From NCBI GenBank assembly GCA_051453625.1, contig JBOZIK010000001.1:17784884-17821649 (forward strand): a stretch of 36,766 bases of DNA. Direction: 5' to 3'. Source of the stretch: Welwitschia mirabilis. Its lineage: Eukaryota; Gnetophyta; Gnetopsida; Welwitschiales. The stretch's first letter is position 1. Each line of letters opens with the position of its first letter. Shown here piece by piece: positions 11,183 to 21,473 of the stretch. The position numbers were made by a program, and so were the translations under genes. Below the pieces are notes generated by a model. The model saw only the letters and a program-made list of their open reading frames with translations, was not told the DNA's origin and did not search any database.

Positions 11183-12450
11183 AATTTTGAAGAAACCTTT
11201 TCACTTGTTGTATGTATGGAATTGATTAGGATGCTATTGGCCTTTGCATATATCAAAGAATTTAGGAGTTATCAAATGGATATGAAAAGTTCCTCTTTAA
11301 ATGTAGTTCTTCAAGAGGAAGTATACATTGAGTAATCTCAAGGTGTTACTAATTCTCATAAGTTAGGTTTGTTTATAGGTTGAAAAAGGCTTTTTATGAT
11401 CTTAATCAAACACTGAGAGCTTAGTATTAGAGACTCTTAAAACATAAAATAAAAAATAAATTTAAAAGAGGTACATATAATATTAATTTATTTATTAAAA
11501 TAGATGATAAATATTTTACTATTGTGTAAATATATGTAGATAATATCATTTTTGGTGATACTAATAAATCATTATACAAGAATTTTTCAAAGATTATGTA
11601 GGATAAATTTGAGATGAGTCTCATGAGAGAAATGAGCAACTTCTTGGGTCTACATGTTGCATAATAAAAATAAGGTACATTTGTTTCATAATCTAAATAC
11701 ATTAAAAATATAGTAGTAAAATATGTCTTACAAGGTTACAAGGTGAAAGACACTCTAATGAACCAAAGCATAAAACTAGATAAGAATGCAAATAGTATGA
11801 AATTTGAGAAAAAGCTATATAGAGGTATGGTTCATCGTTTATTGTATCTTACATTTAGTAGACCCAATATTATTATAAGTGTAGGGATTTGTGCTTGCTA
11901 TCAGAGTGATTTTAGAGAATTATATTTTACTACTATTAAAATAATATTCCATTATTTAAAAGGTATTACTAACTGGGGTCTTTGGTATTGAAAGGACTCA
12001 TGCCTTAATCTGGTTGTGTATTGTAATGTAGACTGGGTAGGTTGGAAGGATGACAGGAGAAGCCCTAGTGGGAGTTACTACTTCTTAGGTAAATGCTTAA
12101 TGTTATGGAATAATAAGAAGCAAAATTCAACCACTTTCTCAATTACTAAAGTGGAGTACATTAGTGTTGGAAGTTGCTGTGCTTAAATATTCTAGATGAA
12201 GCAAACATTGAAGGAATTTAAACTTAAAATAAATAACATTTCAATTTATTGTCATAATAAGAGTACTGTTAACATCTTTAAGAATCCTATTTAGCATTCT
12301 AGAACTAAGCACATTAAAATCATACATCACTTTCTTAAAGAACATGTGTAAAATAAAGACATCACCTTGGATTAAGTTAAAATAAATGACCAACTCGCTG
12401 ATGTATTCACCAAGTCATTAAGTGGAGATAATTTCATCAAACTATGATGA
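11183..12450 (+). pseudogene. Copia reverse transcriptase and RNase H remnant
   Basis: RT starts with NFEETFSLVVCMELIRMLLA and YQMDMKSS (first catalytic Asp kept). It continues YRLKKAFYDLNQ at 11,371 and reaches YVDNIIFGDTN at 11,533, where the YVDD active site has become YVDN. NFLGLHVA and TFVS follow. RNase H is readable at 11,743-12,440: YRGMVHRLLYLTFSRPNI, CACYQSDFRE, YLKGITNWGLWY, a DADW box that reads NVDW, YYFLGKCLMLWN, KVEYISVGSCCA, and QLADVFTKSLS at the end. The wording is typical of Sirevirus-type elements. There are at least ten in-frame stops, many of them TAA or TAG at former Gln/Trp codons. Confidence 0.9.
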
Positions 12451-12495
12451 AGCTTGGTGACTAGGCCTTGCGCAATTAGATAAGTCTACATGTAA

Positions 12496-12595
12496 NNNNN
12501 NNNNNNNNNNNNNNNNNNNNNNNNNNNNNNNNNNNNNNNNNNNNNNNNNNNNNNNNNNNNNNNNNNNNNNNNNNNNNNNNNNNNNNNNNNNNNNN
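12496..12595. other. Assembly gap (100 N) with restarted sequence
   Basis: Sequence after the gap goes back to the pol position seen at 11,616. See the finding on gap-flanking duplications. Confidence 0.95.
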
Positions 12596-13437
12596 GAGTC
12601 TCATGAGAGAAATGAGCAACTTCTTGGGTCTAAATGTTGCATAATAAAAATAAGGTACATTTGTTTCATAATCTAAATACATTAAAAATATATTAATAAA
12701 ATATGTCTTACAAGGTTACAAGGTGAAAGAAACTCTAATGAACCAAATCATAAAATAGGATAAGGATAAACATGGTAAGAAAGTTAAGCAATAACAAATA
12801 GATCTAATAATATGTTCAAATTAGGAATTTATGCTCACTATTAAAGTAAACTTAGAGAGTTATATCTTACAACAAATAAAATAATATTCCATTATTTAAA
12901 AGGTACCACTAATTGGATCCTTTCATATTCAAAGGAATTTTGCCTTGATATAGTTTGATATTATGGTACAGACTAAGAAAGTTACAAGAATAATAAGAGA
13001 AGAAATAGTAGAAATTACTTCTTACTAGAAAAATGCTTGGTGTTATGGAGCAGTAAAAAGCAAAATTCAATCACTCTCGTAACTACCAAAGTGGAGTAAA
13101 TCATTACTAGAAGTTTATATGCTTAAGTACTCTATATGAAGCAACCATTAAAGGACTTCAAACTTCCAATGAAGAACATTCTCATTTACTATAATAACAA
13201 GAGTTTCATCAACATCTCAAAGAATACTATTTAAATTTTTAGAACTAAGTGCATTAAAATCAAACATTTTACTTTCTTAGAGAGCATGTAAAAAATAGAA
13301 ATCTTACTATAGATAAGGTTAGAATACATAATCAACTCATTCACTTATTCATTAAATCATTACTATAGACAAGCTTATCAAACTTTGTTGGAGCTTGGAA
13401 ATTAGGCATTTTCCAATTAGGTAATTATATAGGTAAC
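12596..13437 (+). pseudogene. Second copy of the copia RT/RNase H end
   Basis: This repeats 11,616-12,495. The first 150 bases or so are almost identical, then the copies differ much more and this one lacks about 60 bases around the former YRGMVHRLLYL block. HYLKGTTNW, CLVLWSSKKQNS and TKCIKIKHFT-like pieces remain. The abrupt change in similarity suggests this belongs to another, older copy of the family, either a real tandem insertion or a wrong join at the gap. It carries more stops than the first copy. Confidence 0.8.
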
Positions 13438-16400
13438 CTCTCTTAAAATGCAATTCAACTTCTTAATTATGATTCCTTGTGAGTTAAGATATTAGCTATA
13501 GATATTAAATAGTATATTATGTAATTAACATTAGCTATTTTTTTCTACTAATGTTATTTTTGAAGTTATAGGATCTATTATTGATGTTAATTATAAAAGA
13601 TCTATGAGTTTTTTTATTATATCAAAGACGTCTTTAAAGATATAAACATTTGAGATGAATACATATTTGATTTGTAGATGTCTATTCTACAGAAATATTT
13701 CAATTATGTAGATATATTTAGTGATTAGAAATATATCTTTTATTTAATTTTATTTTTAGCATAAATGTTTTTATTTTAGTAGATGTCTTTGTCATGACTA
13801 AGTAACCACTGAAGAACTTTATTAGTATATGTCTTTAAGTTAAATAAACATCTATTTTTATCATTATAAATTTCTTTCATGGGATTAGAAATCTTTGATG
13901 TAGTGAATTAAAAAATTAAAAACATATAAAAATACTATGATTTCAAGACATTTGTAAATAGNNNNNNNNNNNNNNNNNNNNNNNNNNNNNNNNNNNNNNN
14001 NNNNNNNNNNNNNNNNNNNNNNNNNNNNNNNNNNNNNNNNNNNNNNNNNNNNNNNNNNNNNTTTAGAACTAAGTGCATTGAAATCAAACATTTGACTTTC
14101 TTAAAGAGAATGTAAAAAATAGAAATCTTACCATAGATAAGATTAGAATACATAACCAACTCATTGACATATTCATTAAATCATTACTATAGACAAGCTT
14201 ATCAAACTTTGTTAGAGCTTGGAAATTAGGTATTTTTCAATTAGGTAATTATATAGATAACCTCTCTTAAAATGCAATTCAACTTCTTAATTATGATTCC
14301 TTGTGAGTTGAGATATTAGCTATAGATATTAGATAGTATATTATGTAATTAACATTAGCTATTTTTTTCTACTAATGTCATTTTTGAAGTTATAGGATCT
14401 AGTATTGATGTTAGTTATAAAAGATCTATGAGTTTTTTTATTATATCAAAGATGTCTTTGAAGATATAAACATTTGATATGAATACATATTTGATTTATA
14501 GATGTCTATTCTACAGAAATATTTCAATTATGTAGATATATTCAGTGATTAGAAATATATATTTTATTTAATTTTATTTTTAGCACAAATGTTTTTATTT
14601 TAGTAGATGTCTTTATCATGACTAAGTAACCACTGAAAAACTTTATCAGTATATGTCTTTAAGTTAAATAAACATCTATTTTTATCATTATAAATTTCTT
14701 TCATGGGATTAGAAATCTTTAATGTAGTGAATAAAAAAATTAAAAACATATAAAAATACTATGATTTCAAGACGTTTGTAAGTAGAAAAGGGACCGCCAA
14801 CATTTATTTTTAGTATTCTCTTTAGTAGGTGTTCCAATCATAGTGCTTATAAGCCTTTCTTTTCTCAAATATCTTAGCGTAAACATCTTTGATTTATAAG
14901 AAGTCTATGCAATACGTAAATTAGGTGTTATGTTTTTGACAAATGCTCATATCTTTTTGGTCTTTTAAATGTTTTATCAAAGGTAATTTCATTTTAGTTA
15001 ATTTTTATTAATATTAAAAGGAAAATTTTCTTTTGAGATTTAAAAGAAAAATTGTTTATAAACCATATAAACCTTAATGTGAACCATAGTTTACCATGAA
15101 TTTGTAGCAAAATACTTTAAAACTTAGGTAGGAACTCCATCATTATAGAGAAACATTTAGATTTTAGAAACATAAGAAATATTAGTTACTAACATACTTC
15201 TTTCATCCTAGTTAGGATATGGTAGTTTAGTTAGAATAGAGCATTGTAAACCTAGTAGTCCTTGAGTTTTATGATAATATTCATGAGATAAATGAATCCA
15301 TTAGTATATTTTAGGCATAATTACAAGGCATCTCTCACTTTATCACTTCTAGTTTTATTAATTTTCTACTTGGCATTAATGATTTACAGCGCTCACAACT
15401 ATACATACATTCTTTGAAGGACATCTTTACATGTTAATTTGTTAAGGTTCCAAGATGTAGTTTAAGCACTATTATTTTTGAAAATACAAAAATTATTTTT
15501 TATGAGAATGTTGAATGAAAATAAATTGTGCTCAATGCCTCTATTCTAAGTCTAGTTTTATTGTATAATATTCTAATATGAGGAGACAACTACAATTATT
15601 GTAATCCTATGGAAAAATTTGTAGTATACTATCTACTTACAGGAGTTAGAATTGATCTTGGTTTCATACTATGCATGAATGTCATTATTGTATTTTATAG
15701 AATGCGAACTTTAGATCATTCATGTTTGATTAGACTCATTATTAAAAATGCTAGTATCTTAGTATTATAGGTTTATCTTATTTGGCCAAAGAAGCCACTT
15801 TTAGAGTTTACAAAAAAGTGGTATGCATGATTTTAGACAAGGGAAGGCATAAGTAGAAGTTATTACAAGGCATAGTTTCAAAGATTCCATTCTACTACTC
15901 CTCATAGTTCCTTATCTATTAAAGAGCCTTGGGATAATTTAAAAAATGATAGGTAAAATTAATAGAAATTTATTGAGATTAAAGAAGCATAGATGTGTAG
16001 TTAACAAGGGAAAGGTACTCACATGCACTCATGCACTTGAGAATCAATAGGAATTCTTACATGGTTAGATTTAAAGGAGGTTCCTAATGTAGAGGAGATA
16101 CTAATGCCTTGTACTATAGGCTATGGTTTAAGTAGGTTAGAGGATTTAGATACTTTAGAGTTTGTAGAGGAGGAGTCATACATTCAGTGGGAGCACTAGG
16201 CACATCATAGGTTTAAAAGAGGTAGTAGGTAGACTCTTAAAGCTTGGATGACAAGCCCCTTATTTTCTATAGGTATTACTATGAGCTTCTTATTTGTTAT
16301 CCCATATGGCCACCTTTATTACCTCACATATCATAACTACCTCATCTTTCATCACTACTACTACCACTCACACTTCCTATTTATGGATTATCACTTAGAA

Positions 16401-17093
16401 TAGCTCCACTCTTTGTATTTGGTTTTTCTAAGAATATCACTGCTAGTATTGTTTGCACTTCTACCACTCTTAGATGTATACGTGTATGAGAAGATATATC
16501 TTTAAGAATCATGATGAGATATCATAGTGATAGCCATGAAAACAACATAGGTCTTCCTCTGCATCACCCTTATCTTACCTCATCTAGACTTTCACTAACT
16601 ATGCCAATGATGAAAATAATGATGATCGTGGGAATAACACTCATTAGACTAGTGATTTATCTCTTAGTAATTAATTTTTTTTGAGGGTAAGATGATAAGT
16701 TTGACTAAACATCCTGTATGAGCTTGATGGATGTGGAATTGAGATGGGTAGTTGGATTTCCTATAAGTAACATCATAGTTAATATTCACTCCCATATTTT
16801 AGTACACATATTGTGATGGGTTTTTTTTTTACCTATTAGTTTTTGAAAACTTATTTTATATTCAGGTGTAAGTTTTACTACATTAATATTTCAAGTCTCT
16901 AGTAATCTTACATTTAAGCACTACATTTTATTTACTATCTTGAAATGAATATCAAATTTATTTTTTAATGGTCTTTTTAAAATTTTTAAATGCACTCATG
17001 TAATACACCCTAGTTTATTTTGGATATATGCTATCTCAAGTAACATTGAAATTGATTGCATTAATAAGATTTATCAAGTTTTAAACATCATCA
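13438..17093 (+). other. 3' extension of the Sirevirus-type element, no readable gene
   Basis: About 3.6 kb separates RNase H from the purine tract. Sireviruses often have an envelope-like gene or long noncoding DNA here. I see no open frame, signal peptide or convincing membrane segment, so an envelope gene cannot be claimed. The part at 16,200-16,660 is richer in C, with TCATCACTACTACTACCACTC, and might be a decayed low-complexity coding tract. AGACGTCT-type motifs occur at 13,626 and around 14,449. 13,238-13,961 is repeated at 14,062-14,785 across the gap at 13,962-14,061. Confidence 0.6.
13962..14061. other. Assembly gap (100 N) inside a 724-base repeat
   Basis: 13,238-13,961 and 14,062-14,785 are the same length (724 bases) and nearly identical, ending exactly at the gap on the left and starting exactly at it on the right. 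Confidence 0.95.
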
Positions 17094-17106
17094 AAAAGGA
17101 TGAGAT
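17094..17106 (+). promoter_or_regulatory. Polypurine tract of the Sirevirus-type element
   Basis: CATCATCAAAAAGGATGAGA precedes the 3' LTR. Related elements have AAAAAGGGGGAGA at this place, which primes plus-strand DNA synthesis. It fixes the LTR start at 17,107. Confidence 0.75.
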
Positions 17107-18009
17107 TATTGGAAAAATCCTAGTTTTAATGATTCCACTTATTAAAATGTAATTTGTATAATGTATAGATAGGATATTAGAGATTACCTAGATTATAAAA
17201 CAAAATTAAACTAGTCAAAACTGAAGGCTAAAGGATTTTAATTGGGTGTACACATAAATCATAAGATCACAAAAGCTTCATCTCAAAGTTCATGAAGGAT
17301 AGACAAAGTTGACCAAAGATCTCTACAAGGTTGAAGGCATCTATTAGAAATATGTTTGTACTACTAAAGATGTTTAAGCTAAACTTGAAGCTAACATAGA
17401 TGAAGGACATCTATTCTAATAAAGACATCTAAGCTAAACCTAAAGCTAAGACATATGAAAGATGTCTATGCTATAAAAGAGGTCTATACTACATCAAATA
17501 ATAAAAGACATCTACAATATTAAAGACGTCTATTTTAAAGTAAAAAACAATGATAGAAATAAGTTATACTAGGATGGATTATTTATTACCTAACAAATCA
17601 AACAATTTATACATGATAAATTCTTGATGTTTGAGGATTAAAGATAGAGTAGTTTAAAGCTTGTTGGAAGCTAAGTACTTTACTAAAGATTTCTTTTGGA
17701 TTAAGGACATCTACTTATGAGAGATGTCTACCACAATGAAGACATATATTCTAAAAAATAAATAAATATTGAATGATTAAATATTAGCCATTTATAGCCA
17801 TTGCACTATATTTAAGCTATTACAAATGGCTATCTGATTAGGATAATGGATAAGAAGATCTCTCAAGTATAAAAGAAAAAATGAGTGAAGAGGAAAGGGT
17901 TACTTGAATGGGTTATTGGCATAAAATAAAATAAAAAAATCTTTTGTTTTTGATGAAGATATGTCTTTCCTGTAGACATTCCATAATCTTTGGCATACCT
18001 GCTACTACA

Positions 18010-18109
18010 NNNNNNNNNNNNNNNNNNNNNNNNNNNNNNNNNNNNNNNNNNNNNNNNNNNNNNNNNNNNNNNNNNNNNNNNNNNNNNNNNNNNNNNNNNN
18101 NNNNNNNNN
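18010..18109. other. Assembly gap (100 N) with repeated flanks
   Basis: The left flank ends at CTGCTACTACA, and the right copy reaches the same words at 18,500-18,510, so the two contigs overlap by about 400 bases. Confidence 0.95.
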
Positions 18110-18771
18110 AATTCTTGATGTTTGAGGATCAAAGATAGAGTAGTTTAAAGCTTGTTAGAAGCTAAGTAGTTTACTAAAGATATCTTTTGGATTAAGGACA
18201 TTTACTTATGAGAGATATCTACTGCAATGAAAACATATATTCTAAAAAATAAATAAAAATTTAAATAGCTATTGAATGATTAAATATTAGCCATTTATAG
18301 CCATTGCACTACATTTAAACTATTACAAATGGCTATATGATTAGGATAATGGCTAAGAAGATCTTTCAAGTATAAAAGAAAGAACGAGTGAAGAGGAAAG
18401 GGTTACTTGAATGGGTTATTGGCATTAAAAAAAAAAGAAATATTTTGTTTTTGATGAAGATATGTCTTTCCTATAGACATTCCATAATCTTCGGCATACC
18501 TGCTACTACAAAACTCTGATCTTTAAATATTTATGAGTGATTACATCAAGCAAAACTCAAGTAATCATCATCATAACATCATTTCATGCTTGTTATTCTG
18601 TCTTAGCATTTCTACTAATACTTCATTGTAGAACTATCAGCTTACTAAATCTATTCATAATAGTCCATAAGATTTAAATTATCTCATTTATTAGGATTTC
18701 TTTCTTGAAAATTTCAAAGTGTAAGGTAACCCTTATATGGATGTGCTTCTTGTATCTTGATTGAGTGCTTA

Positions 18772-18776
18772 AGAGA
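18772..18776. repeat. Target-site duplication AGAGA, left
   Basis: AGAGA lies directly before TGTTGC and again at 21,474-21,478 directly after GCAACA. A 5-base duplication is standard for LTR elements. Confidence 0.88.
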
Positions 18777-19044
18777 TGTTGCAGTGCAAATATATGCAAT
18801 CCTGAAGCTCTTAGGTAAACCTGTAAATCATGTAACTTGCACAAAAACATATGCTAATATAGACGGGAGTTCACCCGAATGTTGTAGTCCCTCAAAGGTT
18901 TAAGCTTGGAGTTAGAGAAATGACATCGATACTTTTCTGTTATTGCTCTTTTGTCTTTATAGAATATAATAACAGATGATGCAAGTAATGAAAATGCTTA
19001 TAGCAATGCAAATGGGAATGCAATGGAAATGTATCTTATGTAGA
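18777..19044 (-). repeat. 3' LTR (left end) of the nested gypsy element, cut by a gap
   Basis: TGCAATCCTGAAGCTCT, GGGAGTTCACCCGAATG and AGTCCCTCAAAGGTTTAA recur at 20,208-20,310 in the other LTR. The remainder is lost in the gap at 19,045-19,144. Confidence 0.9.
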
Positions 19045-19144
19045 NNNNNNNNNNNNNNNNNNNNNNNNNNNNNNNNNNNNNNNNNNNNNNNNNNNNNNNN
19101 NNNNNNNNNNNNNNNNNNNNNNNNNNNNNNNNNNNNNNNNNNNN
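19045..19144. other. Assembly gap (100 N) inside the nested gypsy element
   Basis: The left side is LTR and the right side is gag, so most of one LTR and all of pol could be missing here. The 100 N are a placeholder. Confidence 0.95.
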
Positions 19145-19478
19145 GACTTGAGACTTTTATGCGGGATGGTTTTCAACCAAATTTTCGCTCTACCTCTAAG
19201 GGTAACTGGAAAAATAATCATGTACGTGTGATCACTAATTCGTTTCTTTTCATTTCCAGATGTAAGCACAAGTTGTTCTATGTCAGCTAAGTGTTGGAAG
19301 GGGTCTTCTTCTAGTTCTCCCAAAAAAGTTAGGTATGCACTTAAATTTCTTAACTCAACATCATCGCCAGGAGGTAAATCAAAGGGGTTTTGAATTTCGC
19401 GTTTTCGACTAGCAATTAAATCTCTAAGTGTAACATTTGCATTTAAAGAAGAATTCCTAACGCAATTGGTGAATTAAA
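19145..19478 (-). pseudogene. Ty3/gypsy gag core fragment
   Basis: Gag builds the particle. Reading leftward from about 19,470 the frame is open to the gap: PPGDDVELRNLSAYLTFLG, then ELEEDPFQHLADIEQL, then RISDHTYMIIFPVTLRGRA and KIWLKTIP. This is the retrotransposon gag pattern (EDP..HL..F; R...FP.SL...A..WL). The fragment stops at the gap. Upstream, a TAA near 19,477 and a frame change separate it from the 19,488-19,751 segment, so the gene is broken. The lack of other stops over about 110 codons shows a fairly recent copy. Confidence 0.85.
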
Positions 19479-19487
19479 AGAATTTAC

Positions 19488-19751
19488 TTATTTTTGCTTT
19501 TGCGACGATTTCGACATATTCGACATCCCCAAATGATGAACACAATCGCGTCGTACACTATTCTTTTCATTTGCAGATTCAGATTCTGAAATAAAAAATG
19601 TAGAAAAATCTTCTTCTTCAATTCTGGGAATTTGTGTACCTAGTATGTGCGTACCTGGATTTAGCTCGATGTGGATTAATCCCTCCTTGATATTTTCTTC
19701 AATCAGGTTCTGTTCTCTCTGGTATTTTGTCTTTTTTTCCATCTTAATCAT
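19488..19751 (-). pseudogene. Gag N-terminal segment of the nested gypsy element
   Basis: An 87-codon frame begins at an ATG at 19,751 and ends just before the gag core frame, which is in a different phase. It is rich in Lys, Glu and Ser (KKTKYQREQNLIEENIKEG near the start; a Ser/Glu-rich tail near the end). Position between primer site and gag core makes it the probable gag start, separated from the core by one frameshift. I do not recognise a domain in it. Confidence 0.6.
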
Positions 19752-19799
19752 GTCCTTGCATATTTTAGCAACTAACAGAGCATAGCATCAAAAACAGCA

Positions 19800-19995
19800 A
19801 ACCGTCATTCACCTTGTCGTCTGGACGACATAGAAGGACGATGGTTCAGAAAAAAATAATAGGAAATAAATAAATAGACTGTCATCCAATCGTGTTATCT
19901 AGACGACAGAGGAGATGCAAGATCAAAAAAAGTACAGAATATGTAAAAAGACTATCATCCAGATAAGTCATGCAGACAACAGTTAAGACGACAAT
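19800..19995 (-). repeat. Palindromic GTCGTC-type motifs in the gypsy leader
   Basis: GTCGTCTGGACGAC is found at 19,816-19,829, and weaker forms follow near 19,883-19,912 (GTCATCC, TCTAGACGACAG) and 19,955-19,991 (ATCATCCAGA, AAGACGACA). The same motif recurs in the LTR around 20,989-21,030, 21,103-21,127 and 21,205-21,245. Function is unknown; hairpin-forming or protein-binding leader repeats are possible. Confidence 0.65.
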
Positions 19996-20163
19996 CAAAA
20001 AATACAGAATTTAAAAAAAATGCAGCAAATATAATCTAATCTGAATTAATTAAAAAAGAAAACATAGCACTAAATATTTTTCTTTTTTTGAGATGGATGC
20101 CCTGAACAGAAGCTTCGAAGTACTTACCTCTGATGACAATCTCTTTAACTCCTTGTAACCCTC

Positions 20164-20181
20164 CCTGGCAACGGCGCCAAA
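20164..20181 (-). promoter_or_regulatory. Primer-binding site complementary to Asp tRNA
   Basis: On the minus strand TGGCGCCGTTGCCAGGGA starts 3 bases after the LTR end. It is the complement of the 3' end of plant Asp tRNA (CCCCGGCAACGGCGCCA) with one mismatch. This sets the element's orientation. Confidence 0.88.
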
Positions 20182-20184
20182 ATG

Positions 20185-21473
20185 TTGCGGTGTGAATATA
20201 TGCAATCCTGAAGCTCTCAAGTAAACCTGTAAATCATGTAACTTACACAAAATGCACGCTAATATAGATGGGAGTTCACCCGAATGTCGTAGTCCCTCAA
20301 AGGTTTAAACTTGGAGTTAGAGAAATGACATCGCTACTTTTCTGTTATTGCCCTTTTATCTTTTATAGAACAGAATGAAAGATGCTTATAACAATGCAAA
20401 ATGGGAATGCAATGGAAATGTGTCTTATGTAGACTTAGCCTCCTAACATAAGAATAATCCTCTATAACTTATATCAAGTAGAAAGAGCGTTCACTAGTTT
20501 CTAATCAATATAAATCATGAGTCTACTCAAGATGCAACCAGAATGCGACGTGGAGGAATAAAACACTAATGTAATCTATTCTAGAGTGAGATCAACCTTA
20601 ACGAAGGTTGCCCTTAATATCTAAGTAAACCTAAGATATTGTAAACTAAGATCAACTTTAAGCAATAAGGGAAATACACCATAAGGAGGAAAATGAACTT
20701 ATATTATGAAATCATGATTCATCCACTTACAAGACCAAAATGATAGCACCTCAATGAGGGGACACCTCCTAATACCAAGGGGACTCCTTTCTGTCGTATG
20801 AATGGACCTCTCGTCTTCAAGCTTCCATCACAAGTATGGAGAACAAAAGATGAAAAAAAGAAATGAAGGAGGAGAGAAGTATTTATAGATCCCTGAGAGA
20901 AGAGATAAATGGCCAAAAAGTCAAGGCGAGAAGAAAAACCCTGATAACTCCTGTGGCCTATCAGCACATGTTACAAAGCAGAAAACAGTTGTCGTCCTGA
21001 CTGTTGTCCAGATGACCACGGGGATGATGCTGCCTCAGCTCCTTAGATTGTGTGCCCTGCGCTTTGGGTTGTGCATCATACGTTTGCCGCTAGTCTTGAC
21101 GTGTCGTCTTCATTGTCGTCTGGACGATAATGTGGATAATACCTTCTTAATGTATGTGCTAGGTTCTGCAGTTGGCACTGTAGGTTTCTATCCATGTCAG
21201 CAATCCTGTCGTTTTGAGTGTCATCCACACAACCAAGGGGACGATAGTCTTATTGCTTTCTTTCTTCCCAAAGTAAGTTAACATTTGCATTATTTCGTTC
21301 TTCTCCTATCCTACAATCTTAGAATCAACTCAAGACCCTGCTAAAGATTGCCTGTTTTTCTAATCATCTTATTATTCCTTCATAATCATCCATATATCAC
21401 CAAAACCTGAATAATTACCTTGCAGAATTACTCAAAACACACCATCAAATTTCCACAAATTGGCATCGCAACA
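20185..21473 (-). repeat. 5' LTR of the nested gypsy element
   Basis: Bounded by TGTTGC at 20,185 and GCAACA at 21,473 (1,289 bases). On the minus strand a TATA box CTATAAAT lies at 20,881-20,888, and its left start matches 18,777-19,044. Compared with its surroundings it is rich in GC and CpG, in line with a younger age. The 60-90 codon frames inside it are chance frames. Confidence 0.9.
20881..20888 (-). promoter_or_regulatory. LTR TATA box
   Basis: CTATAAAT followed by ACTTCTC on the minus strand fits a plant TATA box. The decayed relatives at about 28,287 and 29,671 show TTATAATAAATAC at the same place, so the site is conserved in the family. Confidence 0.65.

Larger units (their letters stand above)
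17107..18776 (+). repeat. 3' LTR of the Sirevirus-type element, left part
   Basis: It begins TATTGGAAAAATCCTA and matches the 5' LTR at 6,465 block by block until GTGCTTAAGAGA, where the nested element interrupts. A TATA box (TATAAAAG) is intact at 17,868-17,875 and again at 18,371-18,378 in the repeated piece. 17,619-18,009 and 18,110-18,510 are about 94% alike and flank a 100-N gap, so this LTR is probably shorter in the real genome. Eight AGACGTCT-like motifs lie in 17,330-17,540. Confidence 0.85.
18777..21473 (-). mobile_element. Nested Ty3/gypsy element (Athila/Tat-like), interrupted by a gap
   Basis: The element runs from TGTTGC at 18,777 to GCAACA at 21,473 and is flanked by AGAGA. 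Its 5' end is on the right: LTR 20,185-21,473, Asp-tRNA primer site at 20,164-20,181, then gag reading leftward. Pol is not visible; it must lie in the 100-N gap at 19,045-19,144 (true size unknown) or be deleted. The Asp-tRNA primer and the gag type suggest the Athila/Tat branch, which I infer rather than prove. The two LTR starts differ at only a few positions, so the insertion is younger than the host copia element. Confidence 0.9.

Noticed and set aside
11427-11702. 91-codon minus-strand frame with hydrophobic stretches
   Set aside because: It is antisense to copia RT (YVDN, NFLGLHVA on the + strand), so it is a shadow.
13438-17093. Envelope-like gene of a Sirevirus
   Set aside because: No open frame, signal peptide or membrane segment can be read; only position suggests it.
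20050-20250. 66-codon minus-strand frame across the primer site
   Set aside because: It spans the LTR end and primer site; it is leader sequence.
21012-21281. 89-codon + strand frame with Cys and His residues
   Set aside because: It lies inside the gypsy LTR, in the antisense direction, and has no known domain.
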